Source: Crocodylus rhombifer (lineage: Eukaryota > Chordata > Crocodylia > Crocodylidae). Taken from it: a DNA stretch of 64,000 bases. The notes beneath the pieces are model-generated. The model did not search any database and was not told where the DNA came from. It was given only the letters and a program-made list of their open reading frames with translations. The translations under genes were made by a program, and so were the position numbers. Every line of letters starts with the position of its first letter. Within the stretch, counting starts at the first letter, position 1. Positions 34,040 through 48,840 of the stretch are shown one piece after another. Where the stretch lies: NCBI GenBank assembly GCA_038503035.1, contig JAVSML010024335.1:893265-957264 (forward strand). The letters run 5' to 3'.

Positions 34040-35739
34040 AGGACCCAGTTTCAGACCCATTCGGTCTTTTTTTTTATACACTCAGGCTGTTAAACTTAAC
34101 TATTCATTTTAACAAAACTATTTTCCAATTAAAAGCAGATCTTTTTTTCCATCAAAAATGTACAACTGATGAAGAATATATTTCTGTTTTCTGACCAGAT
34201 CTGTTTTTATGTTAATGCTGTGGCCTATTGGAATATAGCCAATTTTAAGGAATAGTATGCATATTATGCATGTGATACAATACTAGACATACATACATCC
34301 ATGGCATTTATGGATGTATCAGTAGCGTATCTGAGAGGGGCAACCAAGACAGCAACCTGGGGCAACATCTTTATGCAAAAGTATTTGTTGCCACAGTAGT
34401 GACTGATTATACTGCTGCAACTGGCACAGCAGCTGCCCGAGGTACAGAGCTGTGGTGCTACACCTCTATGTGAAATCAAGTTTTCCTCATGGAACAGTCT
34501 ACACATAAAGGTGCTGAAGACTCAAATGTATTGGTTAGAAGATGCATATTCATGAAGAAATAACCTCAATCCTTCTTTTTGTGTATAAATACATGTGCCA
34601 AAACCATTAAATAAGTTGTTCTTTTATGTCTATTAAGCATTAATACTTATTGTTTTTGTCTATATGTAAATAGTTTTTGTTTGTGTGCATTTGAAGGCCT
34701 GGGGCTGAGTGATTTTGTTTCTATTTAGGACAGAAACGTTATTGTTTATGAGTGAAAATGAACAATAATGAAAATAGAAAAGAAAAAATATATTTGTAAA
34801 CTATGATTTAATGTTTGAGTTCAGCATTAGAAATGGGAAGGGATGGTTTTTGTTCTTTCATTCTTCTATGGCTGAGATCAGTTATAATAATATTTTCTAT
34901 ATAACATTGTCATGACCACAGAATGAAACAACAGTTTAGTTAAGTTTGGAGTGGAAAATACAACTTCATTACTCCTGACACAAGTGTATACTAACACTTG
35001 TTGTTTAATTTTTTAAAACATTATTTATTAACAAACATATCAAATAACAGATTTAACCTTTTAAAAAAATCTAGTCGAGAAAATATGCAAAAAGGCAAAT
35101 ACCTATCTCTCATCAACAGTGCTTCCTTAACACAGATCAATGTCCGAAAGTCCAATGTCCAAAAGTCTTGTGTTCTTCACTTCTCTTTCTTTCAGTCTCT
35201 GACAATTTGTTTGTTCCTGTCAATGTTAAGCTTTTGTGTTTCTTCATCTATATGACCCCCTCTTTTCCCTTCCAATCATGCATTATACAATCTCACTATC
35301 TTCTGCTCATCTCTGCTTTTACATGTTAAATTTATTCCAAATTTGGTCCTAATTGTTAGGTCATAGAACCTGCACTTTCCTTCAGTCTGAAAAAAATCAG
35401 ATTTTCTAGTTTGCAGGCAGAGAATATTCTTTTTTAGCAAATGCCAAAATTTTCCAATTTTCCAAGTAAGCTTCTTTTTCCTTCTCCTAGAACATTGATT
35501 TGATAGGATAACTTTTCTGTTAGTAAAACTTTCCAAACTTTTTAAAATGAGATAGTGATGTCACTTCTCTTCCACTGATACAGGATTTTAAAATGTCTGT
35601 CTTTTACTATTGTACAGATAGAGGCATGTAGACCACTGTTCTAGATGGTGTGCCATTCTTCAACACTAGTTTTTGATCTCATATCAATAGCTCTCTTTCT
35701 AATAAACATTTTTTTTTTCTTTTACAAGCCTATTTAAAA
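34040..35739. other. Intron sequence without recognised features
   Basis: AT-rich. It has a small 10-bp inverted repeat at 34293-34319 (ATACATCCAT / ATGGATGTAT). It may include remote upstream parts of the LINE at 35740, but I cannot show it. Confidence 0.5.
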
Positions 35740-36660
35740 TTGCATTATATGGCAGGAACTATAGGCCTGTGTGTTTCAGAGGCATGACCAATATTTTCTT
35801 GAATGCTGTCAATTTTTTACTGAGATGTACCTTTGGGAATGTGTTGAAAGGAGAAAAAGACTCCTGACACCTGGAGAGAAGCACATATTGTAGTAATCCC
35901 AAAATGAAGTAAGGATCTATTTATTTGTGCCTCATACAGACCTATATCTTTATTAAACCAAAACCCAATTTTTAATGAGTTTTAGCAAATAGAGTAAAAA
36001 ATACTCCCTAAATATATTTATATAGACTAAACAGGGTTCATAATGAATCGGTAGTTGACTGTTAATATCCACTAGATGCACGAGACACTATTGCACAGTG
36101 TTTACTGTGCATTTATTTAGTACTTGTATGAAGAAGTACTAAATAAACGCACAGTAACTGAAGTTATTAGGTAGTAGCCTAATAATACTGTGCAGTATCA
36201 TATTAACACTTGGTGCTCTGACACGCTACTGGGCAGTATTATTCAGCTACTGCGCAGTCAGTGTCTCATCTAGATGTGCCCACAGGGTATTAGATCTGAT
36301 TTTTCATGCAAAATTGACTAATAAACCCCATCTATTTTTACAATTGGATGCTGACAAAAGTTTTGGTGGAGTCAATTGGCAGTTTTTTAAACAAAACAAA
36401 AAAAAGAATTATAGATGCTTTTGGATTAGGACCAACATTTAATAACTGGATATCAGCTAATATCAACTCTAATCCATATGAAGGCATAAGAGTAAATGAA
36501 CATTTATTAGAAAAAATTCCCCTTTTAAGAGGTACATGTCAAGGATCACTCCTCATTTTAATTTTTTTTTCCTATGGTAATAGAACCACTTGCTGTTTAA
36601 TGATGAATATTGTACACATTTATGGAAGGTTGTGTATGTCTATACTGCAATCAGAGAAAT
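35740..36660 (+). pseudogene. L1/Tx1-type LINE reverse-transcriptase relic, split by a MITE
   Basis: On the + strand it reads EAHIVVIPK, then CASYRPISLLNQNP, and after the MITE LTNKPHLFLQLDADKSFGGV, FGLGPTFNNWISANINSNP, IRVNEHLLEKIPLLRGTCQGS. These match the RT blocks YRPISLLN, LDA(D/E)KAFD and GTRQG(C/S) of L1 and Tx1 elements, not CR1. The aspartate-bearing LDADK is present but FD has become FG. There are stops and frame changes throughout. Confidence 0.7.
36070..36284. mobile_element. MITE inserted in the LINE relic
   Basis: The left end is CACTAGATGCACGAGACACT and the right end, in reverse complement, TGTGGGCACATCTAGATGAG with GACACTGACTGCGCAGT following. The inner arms (TTTAGTACTTGTATG / CTTCATACAAG-type text at 36117-36150) also pair. 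The LINE reading frame resumes on the far side, showing that the MITE came second. Confidence 0.65.
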
Positions 36661-38703
36661 TTTTGTACCACTGAGTTTGTCTACCAGTACTAGTGTTAGT
36701 CTAGCTAGAGGAATGAAGACTTGGTGCCTAAGCTTTCAGGTAGCAACATAGGCACTTTACCTTGTACAGCTCACACTGAATCCATTTTGCTATATCTTCA
36801 CTGCTGTTGTTATCCCTCAGATTTATTTTCCCTCCCGTAAGTGGGGGAGAGGGACAAATTCAAGGCAAAACTTCAATAATTAGAAATTATTGTTATTTAA
36901 TTAATAATCTCATTATTTGGGGGTCATCTATTCAAGTAAATATGGTATTATATATATAAAATGAGATGGTCTGAAAGGCTGCAAATTTTAATTTTGCTCC
37001 TACTAGGAATTTCACAGATAAATCACTGATCAAGTGAGGCTAAATTCTGCCAGCTGCATTCAAATTCAATAATTCCTTTTTTGCCTTCTCATTGTGGTCA
37101 AACATTAATTAACAGTGGCTGAATCTGGTTTATGATCAATATTTATATGGGCATAAAGAGGATGCGCATAGCTGCATTTGAGTTTTATGTCTGAATAAAA
37201 ATTCAGCTTAACTCTGTAATGTGCTCTTTCATGGTAACATAGATGTCAGACTTCTGTTTTGCAGGCACTGATTTTTTACCTTTTGGACCATAGGTCAAAT
37301 GTTGCCTCTGGGCCTAACATTAAATGAACTTGGTGGCATTGTTTCACTTGTTATTATATGGTGTTATGAAAGGTATCATGTGTAATTAATTACAATTAGT
37401 CACTTCTTCATGGATTGATCTTAAAATAAATGAACATAAATAAAACTAACCTTATTCCTGAGAAACAGGTCATAGAGTACAATATAAGAACCTATTTTTC
37501 AACTCTAAACACCTGGATTTAAATTCTGAGGTTGGGTCTAGTGCACTGGAAGCTCAAAAAGAGTAAAAAGGGAACTTTGTGGCACAAATTAGTATTTTTT
37601 TCAGCAAAATTTCTAAGTCAGGCTTTGGATCACAGCTGACATTCTGGTAGAGAAAATAATCTAACCTCTGGCTTTACAAGGGTCGGCAGAGATTCTATAC
37701 GTAAATTTCTTTTCCCCTTCCCCTTTCTAGTAGTATATAAAATAAACTCCTTGCCTTAACATAATACATTCACTTTTTAGTTGGTGATCAATACTGATGT
37801 TCAATGTAGCATTTAAAAATACATATTTTTAAAATCCTGTCATCATAAAAAAAATTGGATTGTGTCTCTTTTCTGTAATGTCTTTATTGATAGGAATAGT
37901 GGTCCCGTTTTCTAGGCTTGCAACTAGAATTCCCATAGGAATTCTGACCTTTCAATGACTTTTTAAGATTCATGCCATAATTTCAAAGACAATGGATTGG
38001 TGACAGTTATGATGAATTGGCACAATTATATGAGGAAATTTGCACTGCACTATATATGCTAGTCAGTCTGTCAGTGTTATAAAAATTACCTTCAAATCCC
38101 ACGTAAGTCAATGAAAGTTTATCCACAAACATCCATACATTTTGAATTGGGCTCTTAAATTTGGAAAGACATTGTTTTTGTCCCTGGATAATTTATGCCA
38201 GTGTTTGTCCTGCAACACATATATCCCTGGATTGATGCATGTATGTCACCCTCATAACCAGGGTTTTGTGAGCAGCTGAAAGTAGTGCCACTTTTCTGCC
38301 ATTGATTCAGTGATGCAATTACAGGGTAACAGTAATACAGTTACAGGGTAAGTGTACAGATGTATTTTGTAATAGCCTTGGATGAAATGTTACTACCTCT
38401 TATCTGGGAAACTTTTTAGAATTTATCCTAGGACAAAGAACATGGATACCTGTATGATTGCACTTTGTCTTGGGATAAAATGGTTTATTCCTGGGATAAA
38501 TGTGCCATTTGTTAACAGCCTTAGTCCCTCATTTTAATAAATATCAGATTTAAATGAAACATTAAATAGAAGTATTGGCTTTTTGCTGACATTAGAGAGA
38601 TCAACGAAGACATTACAGGTGACATTAAAAATTAAGTTCTGGGTCTGTTTTATTAAGACTTAAGGATATTTGTTTCAGGGTCATGACCAAAATCTCAACT
38701 GAC
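36661..38703. other. Intron sequence without recognised features
   Basis: AT-rich. No repeat was assigned, apart from possible Penelope-like text at 36690-36760 (AAGCTTTCAGGTAGCAAC) that is too short to call. Confidence 0.5.
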
Positions 38704-38744
38704 AATTATATATGCCATGACTCTACATCATGGCATATATAATT
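38704..38744. repeat. Perfect 17-bp inverted repeat with 7-bp loop
   Basis: Arms AATTATATATGCCATGA (38704-38720) and TCATGGCATATATAATT (38728-38744) are exact reverse complements around CTCTACA. It lies 554 bp upstream of the TM2-TM3 exon. Confidence 0.95.
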
Positions 38745-39266
38745 GATATAATTCAGTTTGATTTGATGTTCTTCTTATGTTCTCTTGTGAGATTTCAGGC
38801 ATTTCTACTCCTTGTAATGTCACCTTTCTTAGGATATTTTGGGATTGGCACTTACGTTGCTGCCCAGAAGCTGAAAATAAAGAAAATATACCCCAGCAAC
38901 AAAGAAACTTAATTGGGTTTAAGTTCAGATCTAAAAATGGTTAGAGTTTCTGAGGACATTTTATTTTTCTGAGTCTGGGGGAACTGTTGACAAGTTGTGT
39001 GTGCGCATATGTTTATGTCTGCCCTTCTGCCCCTTGCCCCGCAGTGTTCATGTAGGGGTTATAGCCTAAGTATCCTTTACAGGAAACCATGCGTTGTAAT
39101 TTGCATTTTCTGTTGCTCCCTGGAGGCTCTCACTTGAGTATACAAGCCTCTCCATGCTCAGGATGCTGCTTTTCAACACTGTCACTATGTCAGCACTTCA
39201 GGGTATCCTTCAAAACTAGTGAGCATGAGACAAGTGACAGAATTACTTTGTCACCTAAAATAGTGA

Positions 39267-41201
<1,935 letters not shown>

Positions 41202-41225
41202 CTTCTTCGGATGTTTTCCTTCAAG
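41202..41225 (+). CDS. GABRG2: GABRG2 alternative 24-nt microexon (gamma-2-Long insert)
   Basis: The bases between an AG at 41200-41201 and a GTATAA donor at 41226 read CTT CTT CGG ATG TTT TCC TTC AAG, which is LLRMFSFK. This is the eight-residue insert that separates gamma-2L from gamma-2S in mammals. Its Ser is a known PKC/CaMKII phosphorylation site in the TM3-TM4 loop. The exon is phase 0 on both sides, so skipping keeps the frame. It is too short to be found by ORF length and was recognised from the peptide and its position between the KKKKNP exon and the APTIDIRP exon. The acceptor is weak: the AG is preceded by a purine-rich stretch (ACAAAATGAA) with the CU-rich tract set back. That fits a regulated exon. 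Inclusion in this species is inferred, not shown. Confidence 0.93.
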
Positions 41226-41250
41226 GTATAAAGTTTTTTGGAATGGAAAT

Positions 41251-41260
41251 TCACTGCATG
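41251..41260 (+). promoter_or_regulatory. GABRG2: TGCATG element downstream of the microexon (RBFOX-type enhancer candidate)
   Basis: TGCATG lies at 41255-41260, 30 bases past the microexon end, directly after a TCAC (YCAY) at 41251-41254. UGCAUG just downstream of a microexon is the classic position for RBFOX-driven inclusion in neurons. A further TCAT lies at 41314-41317, about 90 bases downstream, near where Nova acts on the mouse exon as I remember it. Function is inferred. Confidence 0.5.
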
Positions 41261-41875
41261 CAACTGCTGAATTTAACTATTAGAGCTTAAATGATTTTTT
41301 TTTTAATTAGACATCATAACATTCTACTCAAGGTACCCTCTTAAATTAGTAGAATGGCTACAGATTTCTAAATAATTTTGTAGAGTTGATTCAGCAGCCC
41401 TACCACTGACTCACTATGGTTTTGAACTTATATTAAGTTCAACAGTTACCAGCATTGTTGGATCACATGAGTTAAGAGAGCTTAACGTGTTCAAGACACC
41501 TGTGTTGCTCTCTTGCTCAGTTGCCCATGGGATCCAATACCACTAGCTACACCAAAACCCTGCAATACACCCTTTTAGAACTCAACTCTGATGCCTTCTT
41601 TAGATTTGTAATCTAGTTTAAAATAATAAATTTAATTCTGTTCTAGCATTGAGCAAAATTCTATCATAATTAACTCCAGTGCTTTGTCATGCTTATTGTC
41701 AGAGTTTTGAAAGGGTTTAAAATGCATACATTTTCTAATGCTATCACTGGATCCACATACTCTTGTTATTCAAATTAGTGAATATAGCTAGCTGTATACT
41801 GCACCTAAATCCAATATCCATTCAGAAATGCAGAGATTTAGGTTTTTAGTTTTTGTTTTGTTATTTTTTTTTGGC

Positions 41876-41887
41876 GGGGGGGGGGGG
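41876..41887 (+). repeat. G homopolymer (12 G)
   Basis: Twelve consecutive G in the intron after the microexon, preceded by a T run. Confidence 0.95.
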
Positions 41888-42666
41888 AAGAATGCCTAAA
41901 TGTAAAGCTAATAACATTTACATATTTTGTGGAAATAAAAATGCTATAATTTTATTTTGTCTTTAAAAATGGCAAGGTATCAGTGAGAATTTTTGTAGTT
42001 TGCATTATGCCATGCCTGTCAATGTTCACCAAGCGCTCAACATAGCTTTAAATGTTTAATTAGCTCAACTCATTGCAGAAATACATGTACTGCTACTGTT
42101 TACAGTGTTGGACGTGTTGAGGCTTCTAGATGGTGAACAGTAGTATATGCTGAGCTGCATGTATTAATAAATGCAAACTAGCAGAGAGTATTGCAGAGAA
42201 CCTCTAGCCTTCTCTGTTCAGAAGACACAGTTGCTTTTTTCTGCAAATTATATACATTTGCCTATGCATTAGCATGTAAACCAACTGTGTTTAAGAAAAT
42301 CCTGCATTTCCAGTTATCGTAATTCCTTTCATGTGCAACACCAAAAATCACCATCCTCTATCAACCAGCTACTAAAAGGAAGATTTCAAAATGCCATTTA
42401 GTTGCATTTCTGAATGTCTCCTTTAACCTCAAATGTTTAGCTTGTTGGCTCTGAATTTATTTAGCTTATTTGACATCTATGTTTCCATAGGTATTAATCC
42501 GTAATAATAATCTTCATTGTTTATCTATAAAATTTAAGTATATATACTTGCAATATATTTGCAATTACAATATTTGCAATCTGTATTTTTAAAGATTTAA
42601 AATGATTAGAACACCTAATTCTTTAGGAATTTAGCCTAAACCAAAACCATAATTTGCACAAGTTGA

Positions 42667-43029
<363 letters not shown>

Positions 43030-43642
43030 AATCAGAATAGAAATAGGTGATACAAGCCTTACTCACTAAATTTCTTAGAGAGATGGTTTCCTTTTTAAGT
43101 CCACTTAAAGTATTTCTGATACACTTTATAGTGGTCTGAATTCTATAGTGCCATAAACCCAGTAAACATCAACTATATCATACTGTTTGTCCAAAACTAC
43201 CATACAGTTATTGTGATTTAAACATCACTGTTGAGTATGTTTAAGTGATTTGAAATAAGGAACTATAAACAGCTAATATGCAGCTCTACCAGCTGGAATG
43301 GAGCAGTATTGAGACAGTGGAAATATGGTGACTGTGATTAATGGTGGGATATTGTCACTTCAATCATAAGTGATCAAAGCTAGAATTCCAAGGTAAAGTA
43401 CTGTACAGTTTGTAAGCATTGGCTATAAATATGCTATAACATTGTCCTCTGCTTTTCTTTTTGGAAGAGTCATCTCTCACTTCAAATAAGTGTTACTAGA
43501 TTAGAAAAGTAACTTCCCCTCCCACACTAATAAAAGCAGACTTTTCCCTCTCCCCTCCCTTTAAGAGCACATGTACAATGTTGTAAATATTTCAGTACCT
43601 TGTAGTACTTAAAGTCTAGTGCATGCATATTTTTTGAGCCAA

Positions 43643-43648
43643 AATAAA
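43643..43648 (+). terminator. GABRG2: Possible proximal GABRG2 polyadenylation signal
   Basis: AATAAA about 615 bases after the stop codon. Use of this site would give a short 3' UTR. The downstream sequence has TTGTCTTTTATTTTGTGTTT, which is TG-rich enough for cleavage. Only the motif supports it. Confidence 0.3.
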
Positions 43649-44743
43649 TGCAGCAAAGGTACCATAAAATATTGTCTTTTATTTTGTGTTTCTGGCTATG
43701 CTATTATAATCAAAATGTGGATTTTTTTTTTCCCTTGCAGAATTGCCCCTCTCTCTCATGCATGGAGGATTCAAACAGACAACGCTTTCATGTAAGATAT
43801 TAAAGAAGTCTTAAAGGGACAAACAAACAACATGTAGACAGAACAATTTGTATGCCCAATATAATACTTAGATTACAAAGCAAAATTAGCTCTATGTATT
43901 TGCTGCTGTTTTATTCTTTATTTTTCAGTGATAATTTGTCTCAGCTGAATTTCCAATTATTCAACGTTATTCAACATTGCAAGATCTGCTGTAGACTTTC
44001 AATACCTTCGTTTTCAGTGATTCTTTCCCACATTAAGATTGAACTTTGCAAGGTAATTTAAGGAATACACAATCCATTTAAATTAGCCAGAAGGATGGGA
44101 AACAGATCTGTAACAAATAAACATTTCTTTTTCTGGCAAACTTCAGGTTCATTTGGAACATCCTAATTTGTGTCATATACACACATTCAATTCTCCACTC
44201 ATTTTTCTGATCATCAGTAGTTGTTGTCAGTGCTGCTTTTCACTCTGTGAGTACCTTTATTAAAATACTGACCCATACCATGTCTAGCATACAACTTATA
44301 GATAACCCTGAAATCATAAAAGGGAATGGAGAGTCTTTGCTAATAAATCACATATGTGTAGTGTATGTGCATTTAAAACCATTCAACTCATTTGGGTGAC
44401 TCTTGAAACTCATTTAGCAACTGGTTTTCAGAACCTGTATGATGCTCAATTATGCAACCTTAAGCACATGTAAATATTACTGACATTTTTTTATTGTCAA
44501 AGATGTAAAATGTCAACTCAAAGGAAGTAGGTTTGCGGTTTGTAGTGGGAGATATATATGTACGTTGTCATTACAGAATTCTGGGAAATATGGAGGAACA
44601 AGAAAAGTTTTCCAATGTTTGTATAGTTTTGGAAATAAAATATGTATAAAAAGGTATAATTAAATCTTGATCATCAATTGCTCCTTGTCCAATGTATTTG
44701 AAAACTTTTAATAAAGGAATTGCACACACAAGTGGACTTTTTC

Positions 44744-44749
44744 AATAAA
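44744..44749 (+). terminator. GABRG2: Probable distal GABRG2 polyadenylation signal
   Basis: Canonical AATAAA, with another 34 bases upstream at 44710. A GT-rich tract lies 25-45 bases downstream. It is the last hexamer before a hAT MITE begins at 44869, and no better candidate follows in unique sequence. Confidence 0.5.
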
Positions 44750-44868
44750 ATTGCTGCACTCAGCTCTACAGTATCCTTGTGTTTAGTTTACTAAAATGGC
44801 ATGCAGAAGATGTGCAAAAATACTGACTGCTTTTCTAAAATGCTTAATTTTTGATTGAGCACCTAAAG

Positions 44869-45213
44869 CAGTGGTGCTCAATCTTCTGGCTCTGCAGGCT
44901 GGGTAAACAACACAGCACTGGTCTGCAGGCTAGATTTTGTGAGTGGGGTTAGTAAACAGGTGCGATCCAGGATCCAGCTGCAGAGTGACCTCATGTGTCT
45001 GCCTCATCATGGACTGGTGATCTAGCTCACAGGGCCACATCATTTGGTCCACAGGGCTCTCCCTAATTCTGTTTGGCAGTAAGCAAGTAGCAATTAACAA
45101 TGACACTACTTCTCCAACTGCCAACTTTTTGGACCTGGGGGGGAGCCCCACAAGCCAGAGGATACAGCTCCATGGGCCAAATCTGGCCCATGGGTTGGAG
45201 GTTGAGCACCAAT
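44869..45213. mobile_element. hAT-type MITE just past the GABRG2 end
   Basis: The left end is CAGTGGTGCTCAATCTTCTG and the right end GGTTGGAGGTTGAGCACCA, an inverted repeat of the Charlie type. It is 345 bp long without coding capacity. Confidence 0.75.
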
Positions 45214-46479
45214 CGCCTTGTACCATATAATAATGATTTAGGCACCAATCCTCTAAACACTTCTACCATTTGACTTCAACATAAGACAAGTCACCCGCTT
45301 ACATATGAAAAAACCCTTTAAGACTTGTGGTACCAAATTTCACTTTTGGAGTAGATGTATTGCCCTGGGGCTGGGGGTGGAGGAAGAGAGAAGAGAAGGG
45401 AGAAGAGTATCAACTTTTATTTCTCTACCTGAAATACTGTATCTGTTTCCCAACAGCTACCACTTCTCTTTTGCAATTTTCCTTTAAGAAGTATATCATA
45501 TCTGGGACTTTCTTGGTCCAGACAGGTTACCTGACAGTTCATACTGAATTACAAGATTGTGGGTGTGTGTGTGTGTGTGTGTACTGGACTATATCAGTTA
45601 TCACATCCATTCTCTTTTCAGTCTCCTCCACTTAGCAAGAAGGGTTAAGAAGGTTTATCAGAGCCTTATCTTGGATTTTTTTGTCATTAAATAGAATTCA
45701 TATGATTCACTATGGAACTCAGCCCAGAAGCAGACCTTTGATTTTCTGAAGCTTAATAGGTTGACATTACTAACAAGATTGTCATTTGTCTGAGGGTTTT
45801 TTTTTCTTTCAAGCTCAGTTGACCTCCAGATTCTTTTTGCCTTCTGCATTTTACACCTGCTCGGCACTCTGAAAACACATGATGTACATCTGGGCGGAGG
45901 AGAAACTGGCATCTTTTTTCCATCAATGGACAGTACCCATTAGTTCAGAAGCAAATATTCCTCTCTCAGTAATGCAATTAGTCCTCTGAGTCAAGTGATA
46001 CAAACTGAGAAAATCCTCTGGGATGTTATGAACATTGCCTGAATTATGAGAATATGCCTCAGTTATGAGATCTGCACCTTATTCTCACTTGGCATAATTA
46101 GAGGAATAGAAGAAAAGTACCCTCTCATCAAACACTGTCCAACATCCAGGGCCGTGCTAGCCATACCGGGGCTGAATAGTAACTTACACATGTTCTGCAC
46201 TCCTGGATGTAACAGAAGTCTGATTGTTTTAATAGGACTGTTCACAGATTAAGGTGAGACTCACCATGGGCGAGTAAAGCAGAATTCAATGCTGACTGAG
46301 GAGGAATAGAAGTTTTCTATTGAACAGAGACTTTACTGGTTATTCAATACAGAATCAAAGGTAACCTTCACATTATATAGTTATGCTATCATCAAAGCAA
46401 ACATGAAGTAGCAAGCAAAATGACATTTTAGTGGACTCGGTGTCAGTTTTTTCTGCTCTCAACAGAGATATGCTGCAGT
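45214..46479. other. Intergenic sequence without recognised genes
   Basis: The only notable item is a (TG)n run at 45559-45582. Open frames here are short and unsupported. Confidence 0.55.
45559..45582 (+). repeat. (TG)n microsatellite
   Basis: Nearly perfect TG dinucleotide repeat of 24 bases. Confidence 0.95.
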
Positions 46480-47466
46480 AAAGGATGGCCTGCTCTATTC
46501 CAGTGAAGAGCTTTCACTGTTGGCTTGCCAAAATAAATTCAAGCTCAATATGGTACAGGCTGCTGCTGCATTAGGACTTGCCAAAGAAATGTTTAATTGA
46601 AAGTTTTGCAAAGGCAGACCACATGTCTTGGGGGACATGAAGTGCTGAGACACCTATCATTGATGGGATTCAGCCTCCCCTTGTCACTCAGGGTCACAGC
46701 CTTATAGGGCTCCCGGTTCCTCTGTTGAACCTGGATCTTCAAGTGGCAACAGTGTCTTGAAGCTCCTTTACAAACTTCATCTGGTGAGAAGGCTGTGACC
46801 CTTCATTTCAGATTATGATGAACCATCATCCATACCTTCAGAACTTGAAGGCTAGACTACTGTATGAAGCCCCCTAAACCCTTGAAAACCATGAGGAGGT
46901 TGCAGCTGATGCAGAACATGGTGGCCCACTTTCTGATAGGAGTGGATCACCAGAAGCACATCACTCCAGTCCTCTGGCATCTTCACAAGTTCTGGCTTGC
47001 CAGGATCAATTCAAATTGTTCGTTTTGACCTATAAAGCCCTAAGTGGTCTGGGACCCACATACCTAAAGGACTTCCTTCTCCCCTGTGCCCCATCACAAT
47101 CCTTTTGGTGAGCCAAGAGCAACCTCCTGCAAATACCATTAGTATACCGAGTTCACTTGGCAAAAACATGTGGGAGTTCATTCTCAGAAGTTTCTCCTCA
47201 GCTCTGAAATTCCCCCCACCCTTGAGGCCAGCCAAAGCTCGAGCGTGGACTTCTTGCAGAAGCACTGCAAGACCTTTCTGCTTGGGCAGGAATTTAGCCA
47301 TTAAAGTGAGGCCTAGATGTTATTTATTGGATCTGTGCTTTATTTTGTTATTTTATTGTTTCTTATTGTCCTCTAAAGCTGTTCTGTTTCCCTTGCTGTA
47401 AGCCTCCCTGAGCCTTTGCTGGCAAAGGCAGCATATCAAATCACATAAGTATATCAATAAATAGAG
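46480..47466 (+). pseudogene. L2-like LINE 3' fragment
   Basis: The + strand shows AGTGGTCTGGGACCCACATA preceded by TTTGACCTATAAAGCCC, i.e. the conserved 'YKALxGLGPxYL' region after the RT in L2-type LINEs. It ends TTGCTGTAAGCCTCCCTGAG...ATATCAATAAATAG, the usual L2 3' UTR pattern. Stops and frame shifts are frequent. Confidence 0.7.
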
Positions 47467-48040
47467 TCAATAAATATTTTTGCTGAAATCTTTATTTATG
47501 TTTTCATTCTGGTGTTCAAATTCCCCACTTGAGACTAGAACCTATTGTAACAGGTACTATGTATGCAGACTAAGAGACTTCACTCCACATCTAGCTTACA
47601 GTGTGTAACAGAAAAAAAGAAGCATTAGTCCTGCCTCTACTGTATAGATATGGAGCTCAGACTTAATATGCCAAAAATCACTTCAGAACCAAAAAGATTT
47701 AGAAAAGTCTATTTCATTCAGCGCCTGTGCTCTAAATGAGCAACATTCCCTCCCATGAACCTATGGATTATTTAACCCCCAGTGTCAAATAGCTCATGAC
47801 AAAGCCTCTTCTTCCTCACTATTAATGATAATTTTGAACTGATTTTTTTTATGTCTTTGGGCTCACTATTCCACCCTGCATCTCTGATTTCATACAGCCA
47901 GCTCATTTTCTTTTCATTCACAATAATCTTCCCTCCAGTCTTTGGGGGAAAAAATCTCTCTTCTCTGAGCTATTTATGTCTCATAAAAGGATCAAACTGG
48001 CATAAAATGGTACTAAAAGCCCTAGTTATGTTTGTTCAGT
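47467..48040. other. Intergenic sequence without recognised features
   Basis: Nothing was recognised. Confidence 0.55.
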
Positions 48041-48477
48041 ATGGCACTGGTGTAGGAACTGTGATGAGGGGACTGGGGCAGATGATTTATGAGAAGAGGC
48101 TGAGGGAACTGGGTTTATTTAGTTTGAGAAGAGAAGACTTAGAGGGGATTTGATAGTAGCCCTTAGCTACCTGAAGGGTGGTTCCAAAGAGGATAGCGCT
48201 AGACTGTTCTCAGTGGTGACAGATAACAGAACAAGGAGCAATGGTTTCACATTGGCACAAGGGAGGTATAGGTTGGATATCAAGATAAACTTTCTCACTA
48301 AGAGGGTGGTGAAGCACTGGAACAGGTTACCTAGAAAGATGATTGGAGGTTTTTAAGGCCTGGTCTTGACAAACCCTGGCTGGGATGATCTAGCTGGGGA
48401 TGGTCCTGCTTTGAGGGGTTGGACTAGCCGACCTCCTGAGATCCAATCCAACCCTAACTGTCTATGATTCTATGATC
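48041..48477 (+). mobile_element. CR1 LINE 3' end
   Basis: The + strand carries GAAGAGGCTGAGGGAACTGG, TTTGATAGTAGCCCTTAGC, GTGGTGAAGCACTGGAACAG, GGGGTTGGACTAGCCGACCT and the terminal ATTCTATGATC. It encodes the C-terminal RT tail (EKRLRELGLFSLRREDLEG) with a few lesions. It is in sense orientation and younger than the copy at 51640. Confidence 0.9.
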
Positions 48478-48840
48478 CCAAGGACCACGCTACACGTTCC
48501 ATTGAGAGAACGTTCTGAAAGACAAGAGGAGGGAAGGATAAGGCTGCAATACACAGCACGGAGATAACTTAACAGAGTTACTGTTCATGTGAACAGTCAA
48601 AGAGACCTACCATACCCTACACAGCAAGCTTCTAGGGATGTCCAAATTGCACCAGTCTCTAGCTTATAGAGTAGCCCTGAACTGGGAAGCTACAACGGTT
48701 CATTAAAGTTCAATCATGACAGATAGTTCTGTTGAATCTCATAAGGCCTTGTTACATGGTAATTTTCAGTGGCTCCTGGAGCCCAAACTCCTTGTTTGTC
48801 CACATATTAACACCTGAAATTTATTTTAAGTACTCATTAC

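Larger units (their letters stand above)
43030..44770 (+). other. GABRG2: GABRG2 3' untranslated region (end inferred)
   Basis: AT-rich sequence follows the stop codon with no repeat insertion that I recognise. AATAAA hexamers occur at 43643-43648, 44634-44639, 44710-44715 and 44744-44749. The last is followed by a GT-rich stretch (CCTTGTGTTTAGTTTA) suitable as a downstream element, so I place the main end near 44770. The first hexamer could give a shorter form. A 3' UTR of about 1.7 kb is similar to the long mammalian GABRG2 UTR as I recall it. No RNA evidence is available here. Confidence 0.6.

Noticed and set aside
45559..45582. CRISPR-like or regulatory array
   Set aside because: Plain TG microsatellite; no spaced repeats of CRISPR type exist in this eukaryotic window.
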